This document shows positions 1 through 9,910 of a stretch of DNA of 41,266 nucleotides, piece by piece. This DNA is from Acidobacteriota bacterium. GTDB lineage: Bacteria > Acidobacteriota > Polarisedimenticolia > J045. A program made the position numbers and the translations under genes. The notes under the pieces were generated by a model. That model did no database searches. It was given only the letters and a program-made list of their open reading frames with translations, and was not told the origin of the DNA. The stretch lies in the NCBI GenBank assembly GCA_025456425.1, contig JALOKP010000038.1, positions 1 through 41,266 of the forward strand, read 5' to 3'. How positions within the stretch are numbered: the first letter of the stretch is position 1; every line of letters begins with the position of its first letter.

Positions 1-393
1 CTGCGGGGCGTCTCGGAGTCGCTCTCGCAGCTGACCCGCTACACCAGCTACAAGCTGCTGTCGTCGACCACGCTGCGGGCGATGGAAGGGAAGCGCGCCG
101 AGGCGGCGCTGGGCGAGCGCTACTCCGTCGCCTTCCGCGTGGCTTCCGTCGATCGCGAGCGCGGCGTGGTCTCGATCGAGACCTTCGACCTGCTCGAGCA
201 GCCCCTGCCCGGCGAGGCCGGCGCCGCGGGCGCGGCGCCGCGCACCGTCCTGCGGCTCGAGCTGGCGCTGCCGCAGGGCCGCGAGGAACTGGTCGGAGCG
301 CCCGGCCGCCGCCCGGACCGCGCGATCTTCATTGCGATCAAGGCGGTCGACGCCGGCGACGGCGCCGACGCCGCGGCGGGCCCGGGGCGCTGA
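1..393 (+). CDS. C-terminal part of an unrecognised protein (5' end outside window)
   Basis: The frame is open from base 1 to the TGA at 391-393, so this is the last 130 residues of a longer protein. An in-frame ATG at 82 lies inside the conserved-looking part and is probably not the start. The visible part reads like a beta-rich domain: a TRYTSYKLLSS segment, an AALGERYSVAFRVASVD stretch, then hydrophobic strands ending in DRAIFIAIKAVD, and an Ala/Gly-rich tail. I recall similar short proteins encoded beside GspE/PilB-type genes in GC-rich bacteria but cannot name a family. The next gene (platform protein) starts 2 bp after its stop, so it is very likely the preceding member of the secretion operon. 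Confidence 0.6.
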   Translation: MRGVSESLSQLTRYTSYKLLSSTTLRAMEGKRAEAALGERYSVAFRVASVDRERGVVSIETFDLLEQPLPGEAGAAGAAPRTVLRLELALPQGREELVGAPGRRPDRAIFIAIKAVDAGDGADAAAGPGR

Positions 394-395
394 CG

Positions 396-1610
396 ATGCC
401 GATCTTCCGCTGCCGCCTGGCGACGACGACCGGAGAGATCGTCGACAGGGAATTCGAAGCCACCGAGCCGGGAACGCTGCGCCGCGAACTGGAGCGGCAG
501 GAGTTCCTCGTCCTCTCGATCCAGAAACGCTCCAGCCTGGGCGCCGCGCTGGGCGGCCTGGTCAAGCGGCGCCGGTCGGTGAAGATGAGCGAATTCCTGT
601 TCTTCAACCAGGAGTTCGTGGCGCTCATCCGGGCCGGGCTGCCGATCGTCGAGTGCCTGACGCTGCTGATCGAGCGGCGGCAGAACCCGGTCTTCAAGGC
701 TGCGCTGGAAGACGTCCGCAACCGCGTCCGGACCGGCGAGGCGCTGTCCGACGCCTTCGCGGCCCAGGGCGTCTTCCCGCCGCTGTTCGCCAGCACCGTG
801 GCCTCCGGCGAGCGCAGCGGCGAGATCGCGACCGTGCTGCAGCGCTACGTGACCTACAGCAAGACGCTGCTGTCGGTTCGCAAGAAGGTGCTCGCGGCGC
901 TGACCTACCCGGCGATCCTGATCGCGCTCTCGGTCGTCCTGGTGGTCGTGCTGCTGGTCTATGTTCTGCCCAACTTCCAGGATTTCTTCAGCGACTTCGG
1001 AGCCGATCTTCCGCTGATCACGCGGGCCGTGATGGGGGCCTCGCAGCTGATCCGTCAGTGGTGGTTCGTCTGGCTCGGCGTCGTGCTCGGCGGGAGCGCA
1101 CTGCTCGCCGTCTGGCGGCGCACGCCGACCGGGCAGCGCGCGCTCGAGGCGCTGGTCTACCAGCTTCCGGTGGTCGGGTCGATCGCCCGCAAGTTCGTCG
1201 TGACCCGCTTCGCCCGCACGCTGGGCACGCTGGTCTCGGGCGGCATCCCGATGGTGACCGGGCTCGAGATCGTCTCGCGGGCGATCGGGACCCCGATCTA
1301 CGGCCAGGCCATCGCGCGCGTTGCCGGCAAGATCCGCGAGGGGGCGGCGCTCTGGTCGTCGCTCGAGGAGACCGGGCTGTTCCCGGACATGCTGATCGAG
1401 ATGGTCAAGGTCGGCGAGTCGTCCGGCACCGTCGCCGAGATGCTCGACCACGTCGGCAACTTCACCGACGAGGAGATCGAGCACGAGCTGCAGACGCTGG
1501 TCTCGCTGGTCGAGCCGGCGCTGCTGGTGGGGATGGCCGTCGTGGTCGGGCTGCTCCTGTTCTCGATCTACTACCCGCTGCTGCAGGTCGTCGGAAACCT
1601 GGGAACCTGA
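396..1610 (+). CDS. gspF: GspF/PilC-type inner-membrane platform protein
   Basis: This is the 404-residue polytopic platform protein of a type II secretion or type IV pilus machine, which links the cytoplasmic ATPase to (pseudo)pilin assembly. The length is typical. A short N-terminal domain (about 1-60) is followed by two copies of the GspF helical domain (about 65-190 and 270-395). Membrane segments are visible near 170-192, 222-240 and 371-395. The second repeat contains the conserved-looking run GTLVSGGIPMVTGLEIVSRA and the segment VGESSGTVAEML. The ATG follows the previous stop by 2 bp, and the ATPase gene begins 12 bp downstream. The machine could be called either PilC or GspF; neighbouring pseudopilins favour a type II-like system. 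Confidence 0.93.
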   Translation: MPIFRCRLATTTGEIVDREFEATEPGTLRRELERQEFLVLSIQKRSSLGAALGGLVKRRRSVKMSEFLFFNQEFVALIRAGLPIVECLTLLIERRQNPVFKAALEDVRNRVRTGEALSDAFAAQGVFPPLFASTVASGERSGEIATVLQRYVTYSKTLLSVRKKVLAALTYPAILIALSVVLVVVLLVYVLPNFQDFFSDFGADLPLITRAVMGASQLIRQWWFVWLGVVLGGSALLAVWRRTPTGQRALEALVYQLPVVGSIARKFVVTRFARTLGTLVSGGIPMVTGLEIVSRAIGTPIYGQAIARVAGKIREGAALWSSLEETGLFPDMLIEMVKVGESSGTVAEMLDHVGNFTDEEIEHELQTLVSLVEPALLVGMAVVVGLLLFSIYYPLLQVVGNLGT

Positions 1611-1622
1611 GGGGCCACCGCG

Positions 1623-3257
<1,635 letters not shown>

Positions 3258-3285
3258 GCGGCAGGTCAGAGGAGACGGCAGCGGG

Positions 3286-4314
3286 ATGGACATGAAGGTC
3301 ATCGGCGAGCGGATGGAGCGGTTGATCCCGGCCGGGTTGCGCGACGCGGCCTGGATGCGGCCGCACTACCCGCTCGTCGCGGTCGAGTTGCGCGAGGACG
3401 CCGTGATCACGGTCCGGCTGACGCGCCAGCGCGGGCAGTTCCACCTCGGCGGCTACGGCCACCGGGCGTTGCGCGAGGGGAGCTTCGTCCCCGGCCTGAT
3501 GAAAACGCAGCTCGAGGATCCGACGGCGTTCGTGCGGGCGGTGATCGAGAGCCTGCAGCTGGCGGGCGCGACCGGCAGCGCGCGGATCTCGCTGGCCGTG
3601 CCCGACACGTTCGCGCGGGTGTTCGTGGTCGACCTCGAGGAGCTGCCGGCCGCTTCGAGCCAGGCCACCGAGATGATCCGCTGGCGGATCAAGAAGTCGA
3701 TCCCGTTTCGCGTGGAGGACGCCCGTCTCTCGTGGCAGCCGCTCGGCCGGCTGGAGGACGGCCGGATCCAGGTGCTCGTGGCGGTCGCCCCCGACGCCAG
3801 CCTGCGGCCGGTCGAGGACCTGCTGACCGCGGCCGGGCTGCGGGTCGGCCTGATCGACCTGTCGAGCTTCGCGCTGCTCAACGCGGCGCGGCTCGACGCC
3901 GCGGCGGGCGGCCCGACCCCGCTCGACGGCGACTCGGCGCTGCTCAACGCCACCCCGACCTACTTCAGCGTCACCCTGGTCCGCGACGGCCGGCTCGCCC
4001 TCTATCGTTCCAAGGCCTACCACGTGACGGGCCCGTTTCAGGGTGAGGAGAGCCTGCGCGTCGTCGGGCGGGAGCTGAAGTCGACGCTGTCTTACTACGA
4101 GGAGCACTTGATGGGCCGCGGTGTGGCCTCGACGCTGCTGCGCGCCGTCGGCCTCGACCCCGGCCCGCTGGCCGAGGTGGCGCGCGAGGCAGGCTACGGC
4201 GAGGTGCGGATCGCCGGTGCGCCCCGCAACATCGCGGAGCTGCGGGGCCTGCCGGATGGCACCGTTCCCGAGCTGCTCCCCGCCGTCGGGCTGGCGCTGA
4301 GGAGGGTGTCGTGA
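3286..4314 (+). CDS. pilM: PilM-like actin-fold assembly protein
   Basis: The 342-residue protein is cytoplasmic, with no signal or membrane helix. It matches the PilM/GspL-cytoplasmic actin-like fold: an N-terminal VAVELREDAVITVRLTR strand pair, LAVPDTFARVFVVDLEELP, then an EMIRWRIKKSIPF segment typical of PilM, and a C-terminal half with YFSVTLVRDGRLALYRSK. PilM bridges the ATPase/platform with PilN at the inner membrane. A Shine-Dalgarno-like AGAGGAGA at 3268-3274 precedes ATG 3286; a second ATG two codons later is an alternative. Its stop overlaps the next GTG by 4 bp (GTGA), the usual pilM-pilN coupling. Confidence 0.85.
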   Translation: MDMKVIGERMERLIPAGLRDAAWMRPHYPLVAVELREDAVITVRLTRQRGQFHLGGYGHRALREGSFVPGLMKTQLEDPTAFVRAVIESLQLAGATGSARISLAVPDTFARVFVVDLEELPAASSQATEMIRWRIKKSIPFRVEDARLSWQPLGRLEDGRIQVLVAVAPDASLRPVEDLLTAAGLRVGLIDLSSFALLNAARLDAAAGGPTPLDGDSALLNATPTYFSVTLVRDGRLALYRSKAYHVTGPFQGEESLRVVGRELKSTLSYYEEHLMGRGVASTLLRAVGLDPGPLAEVAREAGYGEVRIAGAPRNIAELRGLPDGTVPELLPAVGLALRRVS

Positions 4315-5522
4315 AGCCGATCGACATCAACCTGGCGTCGAGCCCCTACCGCAACGACAAGCCGATCTGGGCGGCGCTCGGCGTGGTCGCGGCGCTCGCG
4401 CTCGGCTTCACCGGCTACAACGCCTGGGCCTTCTTCAGCGCCGGGTCGCGGCAGGCCCAGCTCGAGCAGGAGATCGCCGGGCACCGCAAGCGGATGCACG
4501 AGCTGAAGCGCGAGGCCGACGCGCTGCAGGCGGCGCTGGCCAAGGTCGACCGGGAGACGCTGACCTCGCAGGCCGAGTTCGTCTCGTCGATCCTCGACCA
4601 GCGCAACTTCTCGTGGACGCGCCTGTTCAACTCGCTGGAGCAGGTCACCCCCTGGGACGTCAAGCTGATCTCGATCCGGCCGCAGTTCGAGGTCATGAAC
4701 AAGCGGACCGGAGAGGGGCGGATCCGGATCGAAGTCTCGGGGATCGGCCGCACCTTCGACAGCTTCCTCGACCTGCAGGACGCGCTCCAGAACGCGGCGA
4801 TGTTCTCCGAGGTCACGCCCGAGGAGTACGAGCGGCAGGCGGACGAGCGGATCGATTTCAACCTGGCGTTCACCTACAAGCCGCCTGAGGAGCTTCCGGG
4901 AGAGTCCGCCGAGGCGACCGCCGAGGCCGTCGCGGGCGAGCGCGGCGCCGGGGCAGGCGGCGAGATCGAGGAGGCTGGTCCCGAACTCGCGCTGGGACCG
5001 GCCGACGCCGCGGCCGCCGACGAGGAAGCGCCCGGCGCGCCGCCGGCGGACGGCCGTGCCGCCCGCGGCGGGTCCGCGGCGCCGGCCCCCTCCGGGGCGA
5101 CGCCGACGGCGCCGGCGGGCGCCGGCGGGCGGTCCGCCCCGCGGGCCGGGAACGCTCCCGGCGCCGGCGCGGCGAGCGGGGACCCGGCCGGCGGCGCGGC
5201 GCTCCCGCAGAGCCTGGGGGTGCCGCTCGATTCCGCGAGACCGGCCGCCGCCGGCGCGGAGGCTGGTCCGGCCGGAGCGGCGCGAGCGCCGTCCGTCGGC
5301 CGCGCGCCGCGGGCCGGGGCTGCCGCCGGAGAGACGACCGGTGCCGCGACCGCCGCCCCGCGGCCGCCCGGGTCGAATCCGCCCCCGGTCGAGGTCGGCG
5401 AGATCGACGGCAAGCCGGTGCTCAAGCCGCGGATCAACCCCAACCGCTCCCCGGAGAGCGGCTACCGCCGACGGGACAATCCGCCGCCCAGCCCGGATCC
5501 CCCCGCGGGAGGCGACCGATGA
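4311..5522 (+). CDS. pilN: PilN-like protein with a long disordered Ala/Pro/Gly tail
   Basis: The N-terminus carries the PilN signature IDINLASSPYRN, which in PilN binds the PilM groove. A membrane helix follows at about 19-43, then a coiled-coil stretch and a ferredoxin-like periplasmic domain (about 80-190, with FSWTRLFNSLEQVTP). From about residue 195 to the end (403) the protein is almost entirely Ala, Pro, Gly and Glu and should be disordered; ordinary PilN is around 180-210 residues, so this tail roughly doubles the length. It ends with a short ordered-looking EIDGKPVLKPRINPN segment. A GGAGGG ribosome site at 4301-4306 supports the GTG start at 4311, which overlaps the upstream stop. 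The end overlaps the PilO-like gene by 4 bp. Confidence 0.82.
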   Translation: MKPIDINLASSPYRNDKPIWAALGVVAALALGFTGYNAWAFFSAGSRQAQLEQEIAGHRKRMHELKREADALQAALAKVDRETLTSQAEFVSSILDQRNFSWTRLFNSLEQVTPWDVKLISIRPQFEVMNKRTGEGRIRIEVSGIGRTFDSFLDLQDALQNAAMFSEVTPEEYERQADERIDFNLAFTYKPPEELPGESAEATAEAVAGERGAGAGGEIEEAGPELALGPADAAAADEEAPGAPPADGRAARGGSAAPAPSGATPTAPAGAGGRSAPRAGNAPGAGAASGDPAGGAALPQSLGVPLDSARPAAAGAEAGPAGAARAPSVGRAPRAGAAAGETTGAATAAPRPPGSNPPPVEVGEIDGKPVLKPRINPNRSPESGYRRRDNPPPSPDPPAGGDR

Positions 5523-6223
5523 GCGCGCCCACGCCCCCCAATGGCGGCGCCACCCGCCCGACCCCGCCGTCCGCGCCGCGCTTCGACGTGCGCCGCGCCG
5601 CGCCGCGGCTGCTGCTCCTGCTGCTGGCGCTCCTGCTGCTCGACGGCGCCCTCTGGAGCCTGTTCGTGCGGCCGCGGCAGGCGGAGATCGCCCGGATCGA
5701 GGCCGAGAAGCAGGGCGACGCGGCGACCGAGAAGAAGTCGGCCGAAGCGCTCGCGCAGCTCAAGCGGGTCCACGACCACGTCGTCGGGGTCCAGGACGGC
5801 GTCGACCGCTTCTACGACGAGATGCTCTCCACCAAGCGCGACCGGATGGTCCCGTTCCAGCGCGCGCTCGACGGGGTCGGCCGCGACTTCAACGTGCGCG
5901 CCGAGAGGGTCCAGGTCGGCAGCCAGTCGCTGGCCGCGGAGGGGATCGAGGCGATGGCCTTCAGCTTCCCGCTGACCGCGGGTTACGAGAACCTGCGCCA
6001 GTTCCTGGCCCGGCTGGAGGAGATCGACCAGTTCCTGATCGTGCGCCAGGTCGCGCTCGGCGGCGGCCAGGAGGGCGGCCGGCTGCTCCAGCTCAGCGTC
6101 GACGTCGAGACCTACTTCAACGCCCCCGAGCTGCGGCGAGCCTACGAGATCGACCGCAAGGCCAAGGCGGCGAAGCGCAGCTCGGGCCCGCGGCGCGCCG
6201 CGCGTCCGACGGAGCCCCGATGA
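5519..6223 (+). CDS. pilO: PilO-like inner-membrane assembly protein
   Basis: Bitopic inner-membrane protein of 234 residues. About 25 polar or proline-rich N-terminal residues are followed by one strongly hydrophobic helix (about 32-51), a charged coiled-coil (IARIEAEKQGDAATEKKSAEALAQL) and a small alpha/beta periplasmic domain with MAFSFPLTAGYENLRQFLARLEEIDQFLIVRQVAL. This matches PilO: partners with PilN and contacts PilP. Its position directly after the PilN-like gene (ATGA overlap) and before the PilP-like sequence (ATGA overlap) gives the M-N-O-P order of type IV pilus operons. GspM is the alternative name in a type II system. Confidence 0.82.
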   Translation: MSAPTPPNGGATRPTPPSAPRFDVRRAAPRLLLLLLALLLLDGALWSLFVRPRQAEIARIEAEKQGDAATEKKSAEALAQLKRVHDHVVGVQDGVDRFYDEMLSTKRDRMVPFQRALDGVGRDFNVRAERVQVGSQSLAAEGIEAMAFSFPLTAGYENLRQFLARLEEIDQFLIVRQVALGGGQEGGRLLQLSVDVETYFNAPELRRAYEIDRKAKAAKRSSGPRRAARPTEPR

Positions 6224-9200
6224 AGATCGCGGAAGCCCAGCGCCGACAGCTGGTGATGATGGGCCTGCTCGTGGTCGCGATCGCGGCCCTGGGCTGGAAC
6301 TACCGGACGACGCTCTTCGGCGCCGGCGGTGAGGAGGCCGCGCGCGCGGCCGCCGACAAGGTCGCGCCGCTCGACAAGCAGCTGGCCTCGATGCTCGAGA
6401 TCCCGTCGATCCCGCTCGAGCGGCCCGAGGCGGAGGAAGCCTACGACCGGCAGCGCAGCCTGTTCGAGTACAGCCAGAGCCCGGAGGCGCTCGCGGCCGA
6501 GCGGGCCCGCAAGGAGGCCGAGCGCCGGGCCGAGGTCGAGCGCGTCGAGCGCGAGGCGCGGCTGGCGCGCGAGCGGCAGGCCGAGGCCGCGCGGCGCGCG
6601 CTGCTCCCCCCCGAGCCGCCGCCCCCGCCCCCGCCCCCCCCGCCGCCGCAGCCGCCGGCCTTCCGCTACACCTACGTCGCCTACATCGCCAAGCTCCAGG
6701 AGAACGAGGAGTACGTGGCGGTGCTGCAGAAGAAGGAAGGCAAGACCACGACGGAGCCCGTCAGGGTCGGCGACGTACTCGACAACCAGTTCGTGGTCAA
6801 GAAGATCGACATCGACCAGGTCGTGGTGAGCTACACGGACCCGCGCTTTTCGGACCAGACGCAGAGCGTGCGCCTGATCCCCGCGCCCCCCAAGCGCCAG
6901 CAGGTACTTCGGGGGCGCGCGGCACTGCTGCTGGCGCTGCTGCTGGCGGCGGCACTCGTCGCGGCGGGATGCGCCAGCGGAAGCAATGCCTACCGCAAGG
7001 GCGAGGCCTTCGCGGAGCGCGAGATGTGGGACGAGGCGGTCCTGGCCTACGCCAAGGCCAATGCCGAGGACCCGACGAGCATGCGCAACCAGCTGGCGCT
7101 GATGCGGGCCAAGCTGCGCGCGTCGGCGGCCCACTTCGACCGCGGGCGCCAGTACCTGCAGGCCGGGCAGCTCGAATTGGCGGTCAAGGAACTGCAGGAG
7201 ACCGTGATCCTCGACCCGACCAACGAGTACGCCCAGGTCGAGCTGAAGAAGGCGCTCGACCGGCTGGAGTACAAGCGGACCCGGCCCTCCGAGTTCGACA
7301 GCGCGAAGGCCGAGGCCGACCGCCAGATGGCGGAACTGGGGCCGCCCAAGCTCGACCCGGCCTCGAACGTCCCGCTCTCGCTCAAGTTCCCCGACCAGAC
7401 GATCGGCGAAGTCTACGACATCCTGTCCAAGACCTCGGGCATCAACTTCATCTTCGACGACAAGCTCGACCTCAAGAAGAAGCTCACCGTGGAGCTGGTG
7501 AACGTCCCCTTCGAGAAGGCGATGGACCAGCTCATGATGATGAACAAGCACTTCTACAAGGTCATCGACGCCCACACGATCTTGATCGCCGAGGACAGCC
7601 GGCAGAAACGCCAGGAGTACGAAGACCACGTCATCCGGACCTTCTACCTCTCCAACGCCGAGACCAAGGAGGTCCAGGGGATTCTGCGCTCGCTGCTCGA
7701 GATGCGGCGGGTCGCCGAGAGCCCGCAGCTCAACGCGATCACGATCAAGGACACGCCCGAGAAGATCAAGGTCGCCGAGCGGTCCCGCGGCGAGGTCGTC
7801 GTCGACATCGAACTGCTGGAAGTCAATCGCAACCGGACGCGCGACCTGGGGATCGACCTGTCGGCGAAGACGATGGCGCTGGTCTTCGGGGACGGCAAGG
7901 CGCTGATCCCGCTCAACAACCTCGGGATCCTCAACAACTCGGCGCTCTGGAGCCTGGGTCCGATCCCGTCGGTGCTGTTCAGCTTCCTCAAGTCGGACAG
8001 CGACACCAAGCTGATCGCCAAGCCGCAGATCCGGATCCTGGAGGGCGAGGAGGGCAAGCTGACGATCGGTGACCGCGTCCCGATCCCGGCCACCACCTTC
8101 AACTCCTCGCAGACGATCGGCGGCAACATCGTGCCGATCACGTCGTACACCTACCAGAACGTCGGTATCATCATCGGCGTCAAGCCGCGCGTGCATCACA
8201 ACAAGGAAGTCACGCTCGAGATGAAGCTCGAGTTCTCGGCGGTGAAGGGGTCGGTCTCGGCGGCCGGCGGCACGGAGCAGCCGATCATCGGCACCCGGAC
8301 GGTCGAGACCAACCTGCGGCTGGGGGACGGCGAGACCAACCTGCTGGCCGGCCTGATGCAGGACGCCGAGCGCTCGTCGCTCTCCGGCGTGGCCGGGATC
8401 TCGGACATCCCCGTTCTCAACCGGATCTTCGGCAAGAACAAGGACGAGGCCGAGACGACCGACCTCGTGATCTCGATCACCCCGCACATCGTCCGCGTGC
8501 CCAACATCGAGTCGGTCGACCTGGTTCCGCTGTGGGTCGGGACCGAGGAGCAGATCCAGCTGCGCGGGATCGCCCGCAACGCGCTGGGCGAGAGCCCGTT
8601 CGCCGACGGCTACAACCCGTGGGACCAGATCGAGCAGGAGCTGGGGCTGAAGAAGGAGGTCGCTTCGCCGAAGCCGCCGGGCGCCGCGCCCGGATCGACT
8701 TCCAAGATGACGACCCGTCCGGCCGCCGCCGGGCCGGGCGGCGCTGCGGCCCCGGCCGGAGGACGCGGCGGGGCGAACCGCGCCGCCGCGGGTCCCTCAC
8801 CGACGCCGGCCGCTCCCGCCCCGGAGACACCGCGCAGGCCGCGCGGGACGGTGCCCGCGGCACCGACGCCGCCGGTTCCCCCGAACGCCGAGCCGGCGCC
8901 GGTCGACGCGCCGTCGGAGGAGGCGGACGAGCCGGGTGACGAGCCGGAGGGCGAGACCGCGGACGAGGAGGCCGAGGCCCCGAACGAGCCGCCCAAGCGG
9001 ACCGCGGTCGCCCAGCTCCGGCTGGCGCTCTCACGCACCCAGGCCGCCCCCGGCGACGCCGTCCCGGTCGACGTCGTGATCGCCGGGGCGGAGAACGTCG
9101 GGATGGTCAACTTCCAGCTGCGATACGACAAGAAGGTCCTGCGCTTCGTGCCTCCAGCGCAGCCCGGGGAGTTCATGCAGCAGGGGGGCGCGGCCTACGA

Positions 9201-9426
9201 CCTGCAGGCGGTCGAGGCGGCCGAGGGCGGGACGATCGTGGTCTCGGCCTCGCGCGGGGGCAGCGTCGGGGCTTCCGGGACCGGCTCGCTGGTGCGGTTG
9301 AGCTTCATCGCGCTCGACCAGGGGAACGCGGGCTTCGGCTTCGCGGCCGCGCAGGTGCGCGGCCCCGACGCGCAGCCGATGCCGGCCTCGTTCCGGGTCG
9401 CCAACCTGGACGTGAAGAAGCCGTGA
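6220..9426 (+). CDS. PilP/GspC-like protein continuous with a TPR-secretin-cohesin outer-membrane protein
   Basis: One uninterrupted frame of 1068 residues. Residues 1-240: N-terminal membrane anchor (about 9-25), charged helix, a proline run (about 129-145), then a PilP/GspC-like small beta domain. Around 230-251 a second hydrophobic segment ends in a lipobox-like LVAAGC (Cys251), a typical lipoprotein signal. After it come two TPR-like repeats, N-terminal secretin domains (LSLKFPDQTIGEVYDILSKT), the secretin barrel domain (PQIRILEGEEGKLTIGDRVP, GLMQDAERSSLSGVAGISDIP, LVISITPHIVR), a Pro/Ala/Glu-rich linker, and a C-terminal cohesin-like domain of about 130 residues. Normally these are two genes. 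The only usual internal start near the signal is GTG 6868, without a clear ribosome site. It is therefore either a true fusion or two overlapping products in one frame. Confidence 0.85.
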   Translation: MKIAEAQRRQLVMMGLLVVAIAALGWNYRTTLFGAGGEEAARAAADKVAPLDKQLASMLEIPSIPLERPEAEEAYDRQRSLFEYSQSPEALAAERARKEAERRAEVERVEREARLARERQAEAARRALLPPEPPPPPPPPPPPQPPAFRYTYVAYIAKLQENEEYVAVLQKKEGKTTTEPVRVGDVLDNQFVVKKIDIDQVVVSYTDPRFSDQTQSVRLIPAPPKRQQVLRGRAALLLALLLAAALVAAGCASGSNAYRKGEAFAEREMWDEAVLAYAKANAEDPTSMRNQLALMRAKLRASAAHFDRGRQYLQAGQLELAVKELQETVILDPTNEYAQVELKKALDRLEYKRTRPSEFDSAKAEADRQMAELGPPKLDPASNVPLSLKFPDQTIGEVYDILSKTSGINFIFDDKLDLKKKLTVELVNVPFEKAMDQLMMMNKHFYKVIDAHTILIAEDSRQKRQEYEDHVIRTFYLSNAETKEVQGILRSLLEMRRVAESPQLNAITIKDTPEKIKVAERSRGEVVVDIELLEVNRNRTRDLGIDLSAKTMALVFGDGKALIPLNNLGILNNSALWSLGPIPSVLFSFLKSDSDTKLIAKPQIRILEGEEGKLTIGDRVPIPATTFNSSQTIGGNIVPITSYTYQNVGIIIGVKPRVHHNKEVTLEMKLEFSAVKGSVSAAGGTEQPIIGTRTVETNLRLGDGETNLLAGLMQDAERSSLSGVAGISDIPVLNRIFGKNKDEAETTDLVISITPHIVRVPNIESVDLVPLWVGTEEQIQLRGIARNALGESPFADGYNPWDQIEQELGLKKEVASPKPPGAAPGSTSKMTTRPAAAGPGGAAAPAGGRGGANRAAAGPSPTPAAPAPETPRRPRGTVPAAPTPPVPPNAEPAPVDAPSEEADEPGDEPEGETADEEAEAPNEPPKRTAVAQLRLALSRTQAAPGDAVPVDVVIAGAENVGMVNFQLRYDKKVLRFVPPAQPGEFMQQGGAAYDLQAVEAAEGGTIVVSASRGGSVGASGTGSLVRLSFIALDQGNAGFGFAAAQVRGPDAQPMPASFRVANLDVKKP

Positions 9427-9899
9427 GCCGCCGTGCCCGCATCGCGCCGGACCGCGGCGTGACGCTCGTCGAGCTGTTCGTCGTCGTGTTTCTGCTGACG
9501 GCGATGGCGGGCCTCGCGCTGCCGGTGGCGCACCGGCTCGAGCGCCGGGCCCAGGAGATCGAGCTGAAGCGCAGCCTGCGCGAGATGCGGCGGGCGATCG
9601 ACTCCTACCACTACGTGGTCCAGACGGTGCCGTCGGCCAAGAAGGACGCGACGGCAGAGGACTGGCCCGACGACCTCGAAGTGCTGGTCGAAGGACTCGA
9701 CCTGGGCCTGGCCAAGGAACTGAAGGTCAAGTTCCTGCGCCGCATCCCGCGCGACCCGCTGACCGGCGAGGCGGAGTGGGGCAAGCGCTCCTCCAAGCAG
9801 GACCCGGACGACGAGATGTGGGACAGCCAGAACCTGTTCGACGTCTACTCGCTCGCCGAGGGCAAGGCCCTCGACGGGACCGAGTACAAGACGTGGTGA
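9423..9899 (+). CDS. GspG-type pseudopilin with Val at the +1 position
   Basis: 158-residue prepilin-like protein. A short basic leader (about 11 residues) ends in Gly and is followed by VTLVELFVVVFLLTAMAGLALPVA, the class III (type IV prepilin) signal: Glu at +5 is present, but +1 is Val rather than the usual Phe or Met. After the N-terminal helix come LKRSLREMRRAIDSYHYVV and PRDPLTGEAEWG, the GspG-like region with the conserved DPLTG element. The GTG start overlaps the secretin stop by 4 bp. It likely forms part of the pseudopilus together with the next gene; whether it is the major or a minor subunit cannot be told from sequence. Confidence 0.85.
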   Translation: MSRRARIAPDRGVTLVELFVVVFLLTAMAGLALPVAHRLERRAQEIELKRSLREMRRAIDSYHYVVQTVPSAKKDATAEDWPDDLEVLVEGLDLGLAKELKVKFLRRIPRDPLTGEAEWGKRSSKQDPDDEMWDSQNLFDVYSLAEGKALDGTEYKTW

Positions 9900-9910
9900 G
9901 GGGAGGACGG

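Noticed and set aside
5056-6219. Upstream extension of the PilP-secretin frame to 5056
   Set aside because: The frame is open, but this part lies inside the PilN- and PilO-like genes and has only Arg/Pro/Ala low-complexity sequence. ATG 6220 overlaps the pilO stop and begins with a proper membrane anchor.
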